Positions 1-6,496 of a stretch of 6,890 bases of DNA are shown in pieces. Within the stretch, counting starts at the first letter, position 1. Each line of letters opens with the position of its first letter. The position numbers were made by a program, and so were the translations under genes. Origin of the DNA: an uncultured Enterocloster sp. (GTDB lineage Bacteria > Bacillota > Clostridia > Lachnospirales > Lachnospiraceae). The DNA is taken from assembly GCA_944382045.1 (NCBI GenBank), contig CALWMT010000147.1, positions 1-6,890 on the forward strand, in the 5' to 3' direction. The notes below the pieces were generated by a model. It had not been told where the DNA came from. It did not search any database and was given only the letters and a program-made list of their open reading frames with translations.

Positions 1-84
1 AACTCCCAGACTGGAGGCGATCATCTCGCCCAGCTCCTTCCTGCCGCTTCCGTGCTGTCCGCTGATGGTAATTACACTGCTCAT
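1..84 (-). CDS. Cytidylate-kinase-like P-loop protein, N-terminal fragment
   Basis: Only the first 28 codons lie in the window; the gene runs off the left edge. The fragment starts MSSVITISGQHGSGRKELGE. This is a beta strand followed by a Walker A-type loop (GQHGSGRK, residues 9-16) and the start of a helix. The pattern matches the opening of the cytidylate-kinase-like family of Firmicutes (usually ITISRQYGSGG in that place), stand-alone relatives of CMP kinase whose substrate is often unknown. An in-frame ATG also exists at 90-88, but the GGAGG at 97-93 lies only 2 bases from it and 8 bases from the ATG at 84-82, so the downstream ATG is preferred. The gene lies 101 bases downstream of holA on the same strand and could be cotranscribed with it. 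The family call rests on a short stretch, so the exact substrate cannot be given. Confidence 0.6.
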   Translation of the reverse strand, partial: MSSVITISGQHGSGRKELGEMIASSLGV

Positions 85-92
85 CTTCATTA

Positions 93-97
93 CCTCC
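93..97 (-). promoter_or_regulatory. Ribosome binding site that decides the start of the kinase-like gene
   Basis: The minus strand reads GGAGG here. Spacing is 2 bases to the ATG at 90 and 8 bases to the ATG at 84. Only the second spacing is workable for initiation, so the protein should begin MSSV rather than MKMSSV. Confidence 0.65.
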
Positions 98-185
98 CCA
101 TATTTTTTTATTTCCGCAGACGGCGGACAGCCGATGCCTCTGCGCACCTGCCATACCGCCGCCTGAAACGGTCCGCTTCCCTTTC

Positions 186-1163
186 TCAATAGCGATTCGC
201 AATCAAAAGCTCCACCGCCAGGCGGTCCGAGAGACGCCCTGTTTTCACGCTCTCCTCCGCATCCACACATAAATTCACATAGGATAAAATCTGCTCCCTG
301 GTAAATGCCCTGGCCTGAGCCATGACCTTTCCCACCACAAAGGGCTGCAGCTTCAGCCGTGAGGCGATGGCCGCCCGGTCCATCCCCTGTGCCGCCAGCT
401 CCTTCACCTGCAGAATCTGGTTGAACTGCCGTGCGATGAGGAACAAAATCCGCATGGGCGGCTCCTTCAGGGTGAGCAGGTCCTCATACAGATCCATGGC
501 CTGGCGGGTCTTCCTATTCGCTATCGCCGCAATCATATCAAAAATACGGTTTGCAATCTGCGGGCTGCAGATAGCGTCTATATCCTTTTTCTCAATCACA
601 TCCCGCCCCAGGGTATAGCTGATCAATTTTTCCAGCTCCGAGCTGATATTTTCCATATCATCCCCAGCGAGGCTTAAGAAATACTCCATATTTCCTGCAG
701 TTATCCTCCTGCCGGCCCGGGATAGAATCCCCGCGGCCCACCGGGCAAGCTGGGCTGCGCTCTGGCGCTCCATCTCCGCCGCGTATCCCCTCTTCTTCAC
801 TGCCTTATATAATCTGCTCCGCTTATCCACCTCTGCTTCCACAAAGAGCAGGCAGGTGGTCTCCGGTATTTGTTCTATATAGGCACTGACGGAGTCTGCC
901 CCCGCTCCGCCCTTGAACCAGCCGCTGTCCTCCACCAGAATCAGCCGCTTCTCTGCAAAAAACGGCATGGTGTCCGCCAGGCTGATAATCTCCGCCGGAT
1001 CAATTCCCTTTCCCTCAAAGGAATTGTAATTCATCGTATCTCCGCCGGTAATGGCCTGGCGGAGCCGATTTTTATAGCTCCTTTTTAGAAATACCTCCTC
1101 GCCCCACAGAAGATACACGGGCTTAAAGGTATGATTCTTTATATCCTCATTCAGCGTCTGCAT
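186..1163 (-). CDS. holA: DNA polymerase III subunit delta (clamp loader)
   Basis: At 325 residues it is close to the usual length for HolA (E. coli about 343). Delta is the clamp-loader subunit that binds and opens the beta sliding clamp during replication, in the cytoplasm. Visible family marks are the opening strand and turn YLLWGEE (17-23), the clamp-contact segment MPFFAEKR (66-73), the strand LLFVE (105-109), the middle segment ANRIFDMI (204-211), and a helical C-terminal collar from about 215 to the end (RILFLIARQFNQILQVKEL, then LSDRLAVELLIANRY). F68-F69 sit where E. coli delta has its clamp-binding hydrophobic pair (my alignment by eye). No intact Walker A motif is present, as expected for delta. 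The start is ATG 1163-1161, with a modest GGGAG about 10 bases upstream that lies inside the araC-type gene. The two genes overlap by 17 bases, so translation may be coupled. No obvious promoter was seen directly upstream. Confidence 0.93.
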   Translation of the reverse strand: MQTLNEDIKNHTFKPVYLLWGEEVFLKRSYKNRLRQAITGGDTMNYNSFEGKGIDPAEIISLADTMPFFAEKRLILVEDSGWFKGGAGADSVSAYIEQIPETTCLLFVEAEVDKRSRLYKAVKKRGYAAEMERQSAAQLARWAAGILSRAGRRITAGNMEYFLSLAGDDMENISSELEKLISYTLGRDVIEKKDIDAICSPQIANRIFDMIAAIANRKTRQAMDLYEDLLTLKEPPMRILFLIARQFNQILQVKELAAQGMDRAAIASRLKLQPFVVGKVMAQARAFTREQILSYVNLCVDAEESVKTGRLSDRLAVELLIANRY

Positions 1164-2130
1164 ATGGCAAGATCTCCCTGTCTGCTTCCCTGCCCCCCGA
1201 TTCCTCCGAAAAGCCCTGGCTCTGGGCTTCTGCCCGGAAGGCAGCGGCCCGCTTTCGGAACTCTGAGGGAGTGCAGCCCTTAATCTCCCGGAATGCCCTG
1301 GCGAAATAGCTCATCTCCTGAAACCCGCATTCCGTCCCCACATCCACAATCTTCATGGATGTCTCCGCCAGAAGCTTTGCCGCCCTCTGGATGCGGTACT
1401 GCTTTAAGTATTGAATCGGTGTAATGCCGATGGTGCTGTGAAAGCACCGCAGGCATTCACTGGGGCTTATGGCGGCACTGGCTGCCACCCGCTCCATGGT
1501 CAGCTGCTCGCAGAAATGCTCCTCCATATACCGAAGCATCTGCTTGATGCGCTCCCCGTCCCGAAGCTCCTTGGCCGACAGCCGTGTCTGAGGCGGGCGC
1601 CTGCCCGCCAGCAGGCAGATAACCCTGGAGAGCTCCTCCCGCACCGTAAACTCATATCCCAGCTCCTCACCGGAGCAGGAGCGCCAGGCCTTCTGCAGAG
1701 CCGCAAGTGCCTGTCCCTGCCAGGGAATCTCCGGATCCAGAACGATGGCTTTGACCTGGCCGTCCTCCAGAAGAGGCCGCAGATAATTCTGCCAGAAAAT
1801 GCTGTCCAGGCTGCCGCCAATCAGGCGGGGGTGGAACACGACTGAGCAGAGACGGCTCTGCCCCGGTTCTCCGGCCCGGGCCTCATGGACCACTCCGCCA
1901 TTGATGAAAATCCCCTGTCCCTCCTTAAGGCAGTGATTCTCCCCGCCGGTCCGCAGCGCTGCGCTGCCATTCACCACAAAAACAGCCTCCAGCTCCTCGT
2001 GCCAATGCCAGTAGACAGACTCGCGGGATAGATCCAGATCATAGCAGGCCACAGGAAAAGCCGCCGTTCCATGGGCGGCAAGCTCCCTGCCTTCAGGTCC
2101 TGTTTTTACCGCACAAGCGGACAATGCCAT
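1147..2130 (-). CDS. AraC-family transcriptional regulator with N-terminal cupin domain
   Basis: The protein has 327 residues in two domains. An N-terminal cupin-like effector domain (about 25-100) carries WHWHEELE with H42 and H44 and a later VVHEA with H82, the usual place for ligand or metal contacts in sugar-responsive AraC regulators. The C-terminal AraC DNA-binding domain (about 193-295) has two helix-turn-helix units. The first is around 209-235 (LTMERVAASAAISPSECLRC). The second is around 258-284 (IVDVGTECGFQEMSYFARAF) and ends in the family signature GCTPSEFRK. A charged tail of about 33 residues follows the last helix; its codons overlap the holA start. The start ATG has AAGGAG 7 bases upstream. 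The gene is divergent from the transporter gene and separated from it by 111 bases holding AraC-style direct repeats, so the transporter is its likely target. The effector cannot be named. Confidence 0.92.
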   Translation of the reverse strand: MALSACAVKTGPEGRELAAHGTAAFPVACYDLDLSRESVYWHWHEELEAVFVVNGSAALRTGGENHCLKEGQGIFINGGVVHEARAGEPGQSRLCSVVFHPRLIGGSLDSIFWQNYLRPLLEDGQVKAIVLDPEIPWQGQALAALQKAWRSCSGEELGYEFTVREELSRVICLLAGRRPPQTRLSAKELRDGERIKQMLRYMEEHFCEQLTMERVAASAAISPSECLRCFHSTIGITPIQYLKQYRIQRAAKLLAETSMKIVDVGTECGFQEMSYFARAFREIKGCTPSEFRKRAAAFRAEAQSQGFSEESGGREADREILPYADAE

Positions 2131-2148
2131 CTCTGCTCTCCTTTATTC

Positions 2149-2187
2149 CGGAGATTTTATCCTACTTTTTCGGGGATTCTCTCCTAT
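2149..2187. promoter_or_regulatory. Candidate AraC-type operator: two 17-base direct repeats
   Basis: Positions 2149-2165 (CGGAGATTTTATCCTAC) and 2171-2187 (CGGGGATTCTCTCCTAT) match at 13 of 17 positions. They are in the same orientation with starts 22 bases apart, about two helical turns. Known AraC-family operators such as araI1/araI2 are likewise about 17-base half-sites repeated at about 21-base spacing. The downstream copy overlaps the weak -35 of the transporter promoter by three bases, which suits a class II activator. The upstream copy covers an AT-rich TAAAAT (minus strand, 2159-2154) that could serve as the -10 of the regulator gene, so autoregulation is possible. Binding is inferred from the repeats and their position. 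Confidence 0.5.
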
Positions 2188-2213
2188 AAAACACAAATGT
2201 TTGGTGCTATTAT
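2185..2213 (+). promoter_or_regulatory. Candidate promoter of the MFS transporter gene
   Basis: A -10 box TATTAT (5 of 6 consensus) lies at 2208-2213. At 17-base spacing the -35 position (2185-2190) reads TATAAA, only 3 of 6 matches. A good -10 with a poor -35 is typical of activator-dependent promoters, and the second operator repeat ends on this -35. The predicted transcript start near 2220 leaves a short leader containing GGAGG at 2226-2230, 11 bases before the ATG. Confidence 0.4.
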
Positions 2214-2241
2214 CTTACCATGACTGGAGGAAAATAACAAT

Positions 2242-3552
2242 ATGACACACATACTTTTAGCAATTATTTACATCTCATTCATCAGCCTGGGCCTGCCCGA
2301 CTCCCTTCTCGGGTCCGCCTGGCCCATACTCTATAAGGACCTGCAGGTTCCCGTATCCTACGCGGGCATTCTCTCCATGATAATTGCGGCTGGCACCATC
2401 GTATCCAGCTTGTTCAGCAGCCGCCTCATATGGCACCTGGGCACCGGGAAAATAACCGCCATCAGCGTGGCCATGACCGCTCTGGCCCTCCTCGGCTTTT
2501 CCCTGAGCCCCTCCTTTGCCCTTCTCTGCCTCTGGGCTATTCCCTATGGACTTGGCGCGGGGAGCGTGGACGCAGCCCTGAACAACTTCGTTGCTCTGTA
2601 TTTTTCCAGCCGCCACATGAGCTGGCTCCACTGCATGTGGGGGGTAGGCGCCTCCCTGGGCCCCTTCATCATGGGACAGGCCCTGGCCGGAGGCTTTGGC
2701 TGGACCGGGGGCTACCGCTTTATCAGCCTGCTCCAGGCAGTGCTCACCGCTGTGCTTCTCCTCAGCCTTCCCGTGTGGAAGTACCGGCCCGGAGCCTTTT
2801 CTGAGCGGAAAAAGGAGATGGAGGCGAAGTCCCAGTCTCAGGATACCCGTGGGGAGGCTTCCCTGTCCCAGGACACCGGTGCGCACAGCTCCGAGATCCA
2901 GAATTCCCAGCCCCAGGAGGGCAGCGCTCCCCTCTCCTTTTCACAGGTCTTCGCCCTGCCGAAGGTCAAGACCGCTGTGATCTGCTTCTTCTGCTACTGC
3001 GCCCTGGAGCAGACCACTGGGCTGTGGGCAGGGACCTATCTGACCCTGACCCGGGGCGTGGCCCCGGAGACCGCGGCCAGCTGGGCCAGCCTGTTCTATA
3101 TCGGAATTACGGCGGGGAGAGGCGCCAGCGGATTTGTAACCATGGCGCTATCGGACCGGAAAATGATACGCCTGGGGCAGGCGGTGATCATCTGCGGCAT
3201 TTTGGCCCTTCTTCTGCCCCTTGGACCCAGGGCCGCCATGCTTGGACTGGTGCTCATCGGGCTGGGATGCGCCCCCATTTATCCCTGCATCATCCACAGC
3301 ACCCCCGCCCTCTTTGGCGCCTGGGCCTCCCAGGCTGTCATCGGGCTGGAGATGGCGTGCGCCTATGTGGGAACCTGCCTGATGCCGCCCTTCTTTGGAT
3401 GGCTGGCAGAGCACCTTTTCTCTACGGGGCTCTTCCCCTACTATCTCGCCCTGTTCCTCATCCTCATGCTCCTCTGCAGTGAGCATCTGTGGAGGGGAGC
3501 AGCGAGCAGAAGCCCCTCCGATGTGCAGGGGGCTTCTGACAAATTTTTATGA
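2242..3552 (+). CDS. Major facilitator superfamily (MFS) transporter
   Basis: The protein has 436 residues and reads as 12 membrane helices in two six-helix halves. Helices 1-6 lie at roughly 4-24, 40-62, 70-90, 92-118, 128-150 and 158-178; helices 7-12 at roughly 240-265, 280-300, 308-328, 332-352, 362-385 and 396-418. The opening ISLGLPDSLLGSAWP is characteristic of a clostridial MFS group related to sugar permeases of the FucP type. A motif A-like SDRKMIRLG (304-312) follows helix 8; the equivalent loop after helix 2 (SRLIWHLGTG) lacks the Asp. The central cytoplasmic loop (about 180-232) is hydrophilic and rich in Ser and Gln, with SQDT occurring twice. The substrate cannot be read from sequence; the cupin-type AraC neighbour suggests a small carbon compound. 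The last 15 codons double as a terminator hairpin, and the stop overlaps the end of the convergent gene by 6 bases. Confidence 0.9.
   Translation: MTHILLAIIYISFISLGLPDSLLGSAWPILYKDLQVPVSYAGILSMIIAAGTIVSSLFSSRLIWHLGTGKITAISVAMTALALLGFSLSPSFALLCLWAIPYGLGAGSVDAALNNFVALYFSSRHMSWLHCMWGVGASLGPFIMGQALAGGFGWTGGYRFISLLQAVLTAVLLLSLPVWKYRPGAFSERKKEMEAKSQSQDTRGEASLSQDTGAHSSEIQNSQPQEGSAPLSFSQVFALPKVKTAVICFFCYCALEQTTGLWAGTYLTLTRGVAPETAASWASLFYIGITAGRGASGFVTMALSDRKMIRLGQAVIICGILALLLPLGPRAAMLGLVLIGLGCAPIYPCIIHSTPALFGAWASQAVIGLEMACAYVGTCLMPPFFGWLAEHLFSTGLFPYYLALFLILMLLCSEHLWRGAASRSPSDVQGASDKFL
3507..3548 (+). terminator. Intrinsic terminator inside the end of the MFS coding region
   Basis: CAGAAGCCCC (3507-3516) and GGGGCTTCTG (3529-3538) form a perfect 10-bp GC-rich stem with a 12-base loop. 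A run of five T at 3544-3548 follows after five intervening bases (ACAAA). The structure lies within the last codons of the transporter, downstream of helix 12, and its T run ends just before the stop codon. On the minus strand no T run follows the stem, so it should stop plus-strand transcription only. The gap before the T run makes it slightly less canonical. Confidence 0.7.
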
Positions 3553-6357
3553 TTTGTGCGCGCCCAGCCGTACCTTCTCCAGGTAATGGGCCAGCTCCTC
3601 GTCCACGCTCTCAAAAAGATAATTCTTTCCGGCTGGGTCCAGCCTTTCCTGCTCCTCCTTTATCAGGAGGCGGACCCGCTCAATGTCCTCCTTCAAGTCC
3701 TTGGCGGACATCAGAAGGCAGCCCTGGCCGTAGATGATCAGCTGCTCTAAGCCGTCCGAGGTGGCCACTGTCACCCGGTTCCTGCGGCCAATCCGGTGGG
3801 CCAGCTTCTCAATATACTGGTCTGCGGTCTCCGCCTCCTTGGTGTAGACCACATGGATATTGTGGTAGTCAATGGCCTCCCCTGTATTCCCCGTGACCTT
3901 GTAGGCGTCAAATACCAGGATCAGCGTACATTTTCTATACCCCTGGTAATTGCAGAGAATGTCCATCAGCTTCTGCCTCGCCCCGTCTATGGTAATCTTT
4001 GACAGCTCCCGAAGCTCCTCCCAGGCAAAGATAATGTTGTAGCCGTCTACCAGAAGGTACTCTTCTTCTTCCTCCTCCGGCTTCTCCTTTTCCCGAAGAC
4101 TTTTCCCAAAGCGCATCTGCCGGGGGGCCTCCGATGCGTAGGTCCGGGGCTTGATCTCCCCGAAGGTCCGCACAAAGATAGCCTCAAGCTCCTTGTCACA
4201 GGCCCAGGAGCCGCCGGATGCCCCGGCAGAGGTTCTCCCGCCTGACATGCTGGACGCTCCGGCTGAGGTTCTCCCATCTGCCCCGGCAGACGCCCCGGCT
4301 CCGGCCCTGCCAGCCGCGCCGTCCCCACGGGCCGCCGGCTGTCCGTCAGTCCCAGGGCGGCTTTCTTCCTCCGCCGTCTGAGCCGCCAGGAATTTCGCGC
4401 AGGGGCTCTCCACATGCATGTGAGCCTTCACCTGATCCCACGGGACAAAATACCCGGCTCCGTGGGAGCAGAACACGGATCCGGAGGGGTTGTCCCCATC
4501 GGCCTCCGGATCATAGCTGGAGGCCGCTATAATTTCCGCTTCATTGTGGCAGGCCTCATAGCCTGCAAACTCCAAGGACAGCCGTCCCCGGCCTTTGGTG
4601 TAGGAGGCGGTCTCCATCGGATAATCCCGCATATTCGCCGCCGGAGCCCGGCCTGTGAGCACCGCCGTCTCCCCTTGATGCTTCGGCTCCTCAAAGCTTC
4701 CCTGCATCCGGTCAATATCCGCCATGGCCCGGCCCAGGCATTCCTCCGGAACCTCCAGGCGGAAGGCATAGCAGGGCTCCAAAAGCTGGCTCTCCGCCTC
4801 CATAAGTCCCTGGCGCAGAGCCCGGTAGGTTGCCTGCCGGAAGTCTCCTCCCTCTGTGTGCTTGAGATGGGAGCGGCCCGCAATCAGGGTGATTTTCATA
4901 TCCGTGATGGGCGCGCCTATGAGGACGCCCCGGTGCTCCCGCTCCTCCAGGTGGGTGAGGATCAGCCTCTGCCAGTTCCGATCCAGATCATCCTCGCTGA
5001 CCGCCGACGCAAACTGCAGGCCGCTGCCCCGCTCTCCCGGCTCCAAAAGCAGATGGACCTCCGCGTAGTGCCTGAGGGGCTCATAATGTCCCACCCCCTC
5101 CACGGTATTCCGTATGGTTTCCTTGTACACAATATTTCCCGTGTCAAAGGACACCTCCGCCCCGAACCGCTCCCGGATCAGCTCTCTTAGCACCTCGATC
5201 TGCACCCGGCCCATGAGCTGAACCTGAATCTCCTCCAGCTCCTCGTCCCAGGCAATGTGGAGCTGCGGGTCCTCTTCCTCCAGCTGGCGCAGTTTTTCCA
5301 TCATCCGGTGGGCGTCCCAGTCCTCCGGCAGGATGAGCCGGTAGGTGAGCACCGGCTCCAGGATGGGCCTCTCTCCCTCCGGCTCCGTCCCCAGCCCCTG
5401 TCCCGGGCGGGTGGCAAGGGGCCCTGTCACCGCGCAGACCTCCCCGGCCCGGGCCTCCTTCACCGCCTCAAAGCGGGCTCCGGAGTAGATCCGTATCTGG
5501 TTCACCTTCTCCTGCGCCTGGCCGGGCAGGGTGTCCTTTACCCGCAGAATGCCGCTTGTAATCTTCATGTGGGTCAGCCGGTTTCCCTGGCCGTCCCGGG
5601 AGATCTTGAACACCCGGGCCCCAAAGGCCTCCCCAGAGCGTTCCCTTCCCCGGGCAGCATCCGGCATGTACGCTTCCATGGCCCTCAGAAGTTCCTCCAC
5701 TCCCTGAAGCTTTAAGGCAGATCCAAAGAAGCAGGGAAATGCCTTCCGCTCCCGTATCAGCCGGGCCGTGTCCTCCTTCTCTATCCCGCCCTCCGCGAGA
5801 TACTTCTCCAGCACCGCCTCGTCGCACATGGCAAGGCTCTCCGCCAGCCCCTCCGCATCCTGGGTGAAATCCACACAATTTTCATCCAGGCGGGCCTTTA
5901 ACTCCTCCAGGATGGCCCTTGCATCCGTTCCCGGCTGATCCATCTTGTTGACAAACACGAAAACGGGAATTTCCCAGCGCTTTAACAGACGCCAGAGGGT
6001 CTCCGTATGGCTCTGCACCCCGTCGGCCCCGCTGATGATGAGCACCGCGCAGTCCAGCACCTGAAGGGTGCGCTCCATCTCCGCCGAGAAGTCCACATGT
6101 CCCGGCGTGTCTAAGAGGGTGACGGACCAGTCCCCCAGGGGGACTACCGCCTGTTTGGAAAAAATGGTGATTCCCCTGGCCCGCTCCTGCTCGTAGGTGT
6201 CCAAAAACGCATCCCGGCTGTCCACCCGCCCCAGTCTGCGGATGCTTCCCGTCAGATAGAGAATGGCCTCGGACAGAGTGGTTTTCCCGGCGTCCACATG
6301 GGCCAGCAGACCCGCACATATTCGTTTGATTGGCTTCTTCTCTTGCTGTTCGCCCAT
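3547..6357 (-). CDS. TetM/EF-G-like translational GTPase fused to a C-terminal YacP/Rae1-type NYN ribonuclease domain
   Basis: The protein has 936 residues from the chosen start MGEQQEKK. Residues 1-605 cover the EF-G/TetM fold: G1 AHVDAGKTT (19-27), G2 RGIT (61-64), G3 DTPGH with catalytic His (83-87), G4 NKMD (137-140), G5 GSAL (212-215), then domains II, III, IV and V (V about 525-603). Residues 606-660 are an extra tail with SVFCSHGAGYFVPWDQV. Residues 660-720 are an Ala/Gly/Ser linker. Residues 766-890 match YacP/Rae1: LLVDGYN (768-774), VFDAY (815-819), ETADQYIEK (843-851), ATSDGLEQ (865-872), GQGCLLMSAKDL (877-888), all with the family's acidic residues. TetM-type proteins remove tetracycline from the ribosome. 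B. subtilis Rae1 cuts mRNA in the ribosomal A site in a translation-dependent way. TetM is about 640 residues, so the extra 300 are the fusion. The domain IV tip lacks the TetM SPVSTP loop. An in-frame ATG at 6405 precedes the predicted transcript start and another at 6384 has no ribosome binding site. ATG 6357 has GAGGGGG 8 bases upstream. Drug resistance should not be assumed. Confidence 0.88.
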   Translation of the reverse strand: MGEQQEKKPIKRICAGLLAHVDAGKTTLSEAILYLTGSIRRLGRVDSRDAFLDTYEQERARGITIFSKQAVVPLGDWSVTLLDTPGHVDFSAEMERTLQVLDCAVLIISGADGVQSHTETLWRLLKRWEIPVFVFVNKMDQPGTDARAILEELKARLDENCVDFTQDAEGLAESLAMCDEAVLEKYLAEGGIEKEDTARLIRERKAFPCFFGSALKLQGVEELLRAMEAYMPDAARGRERSGEAFGARVFKISRDGQGNRLTHMKITSGILRVKDTLPGQAQEKVNQIRIYSGARFEAVKEARAGEVCAVTGPLATRPGQGLGTEPEGERPILEPVLTYRLILPEDWDAHRMMEKLRQLEEEDPQLHIAWDEELEEIQVQLMGRVQIEVLRELIRERFGAEVSFDTGNIVYKETIRNTVEGVGHYEPLRHYAEVHLLLEPGERGSGLQFASAVSEDDLDRNWQRLILTHLEEREHRGVLIGAPITDMKITLIAGRSHLKHTEGGDFRQATYRALRQGLMEAESQLLEPCYAFRLEVPEECLGRAMADIDRMQGSFEEPKHQGETAVLTGRAPAANMRDYPMETASYTKGRGRLSLEFAGYEACHNEAEIIAASSYDPEADGDNPSGSVFCSHGAGYFVPWDQVKAHMHVESPCAKFLAAQTAEEESRPGTDGQPAARGDGAAGRAGAGASAGADGRTSAGASSMSGGRTSAGASGGSWACDKELEAIFVRTFGEIKPRTYASEAPRQMRFGKSLREKEKPEEEEEEYLLVDGYNIIFAWEELRELSKITIDGARQKLMDILCNYQGYRKCTLILVFDAYKVTGNTGEAIDYHNIHVVYTKEAETADQYIEKLAHRIGRRNRVTVATSDGLEQLIIYGQGCLLMSAKDLKEDIERVRLLIKEEQERLDPAGKNYLFESVDEELAHYLEKVRLGAHKS
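4216..4275 (-). repeat. 36-base-period imperfect repeat encoding the linker of the fusion protein
   Basis: Two 24-base segments, 4216-4239 and 4252-4275, match at 21 of 24 positions and start 36 bases apart. On the minus strand they encode GRTSAGAS twice, with a further degenerate Ala/Gly-rich copy beyond 4276. The repeat lies entirely in the low-complexity linker between the GTPase and nuclease domains, where copy number could change without disturbing either fold. Confidence 0.7.
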
Positions 6358-6393
6358 AAAAAGCGCCCCCTCTCGTGAGAACATACTTGAGAT

Positions 6394-6422
6394 AGTATAG
6401 CACAAGAGGAGGCGTTCGTCGA
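6394..6422 (-). promoter_or_regulatory. Extended -10 promoter of the GTPase-nuclease gene
   Basis: The minus strand reads TCGACG (6422-6417, 4 of 6 for -35), a 17-base spacer ending in TGC, then TATACT (6399-6394, 5 of 6 for -10). TGC directly before the -10 is the extended -10 motif TGn. A transcript start near 6388-6387 gives a leader of about 30 bases carrying GAGAGGGGG before the ATG at 6357. This placement rules out the ATG at 6405. The short leader leaves no room for the leader-peptide attenuator known upstream of tet(M). Confidence 0.65.
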
Positions 6423-6496
6423 GGCGTCAATTAAGGATGCGCTGTGTTGTTGTTACGTTTTGAAAACATCTCCACCGTGTTCTGCCGTGTATTTAG

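Noticed and set aside
119..163. An 8-bp stem (119-126 with 156-163) between holA and the kinase-like gene, considered as a holA terminator.
   Set aside because: On the minus strand the stem is followed by an A-rich run rather than T, and the loop is 29 bases. No terminator can be supported.
4414..5190. A long plus-strand open frame (258 codons) opposite the GTPase gene.
   Set aside because: It lies wholly antisense to well-supported domain IV and V coding sequence. It has no ribosome binding site or recognisable domain and is a by-product of GC-rich codon use.
3547..6357. Calling this gene a tetracycline resistance determinant such as tet(M) or tet(W).
   Set aside because: The drug-displacing SPVSTP loop is absent, the protein is about 300 residues longer because of the nuclease domain, and no leader-peptide attenuator is present.
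6457..6467. Small dyad GTTTTGAAAAC, considered as an operator for the fusion gene.
   Set aside because: The arms are only five AT-rich bases and it lies about 35 bases upstream of the -35. It is compatible with chance.
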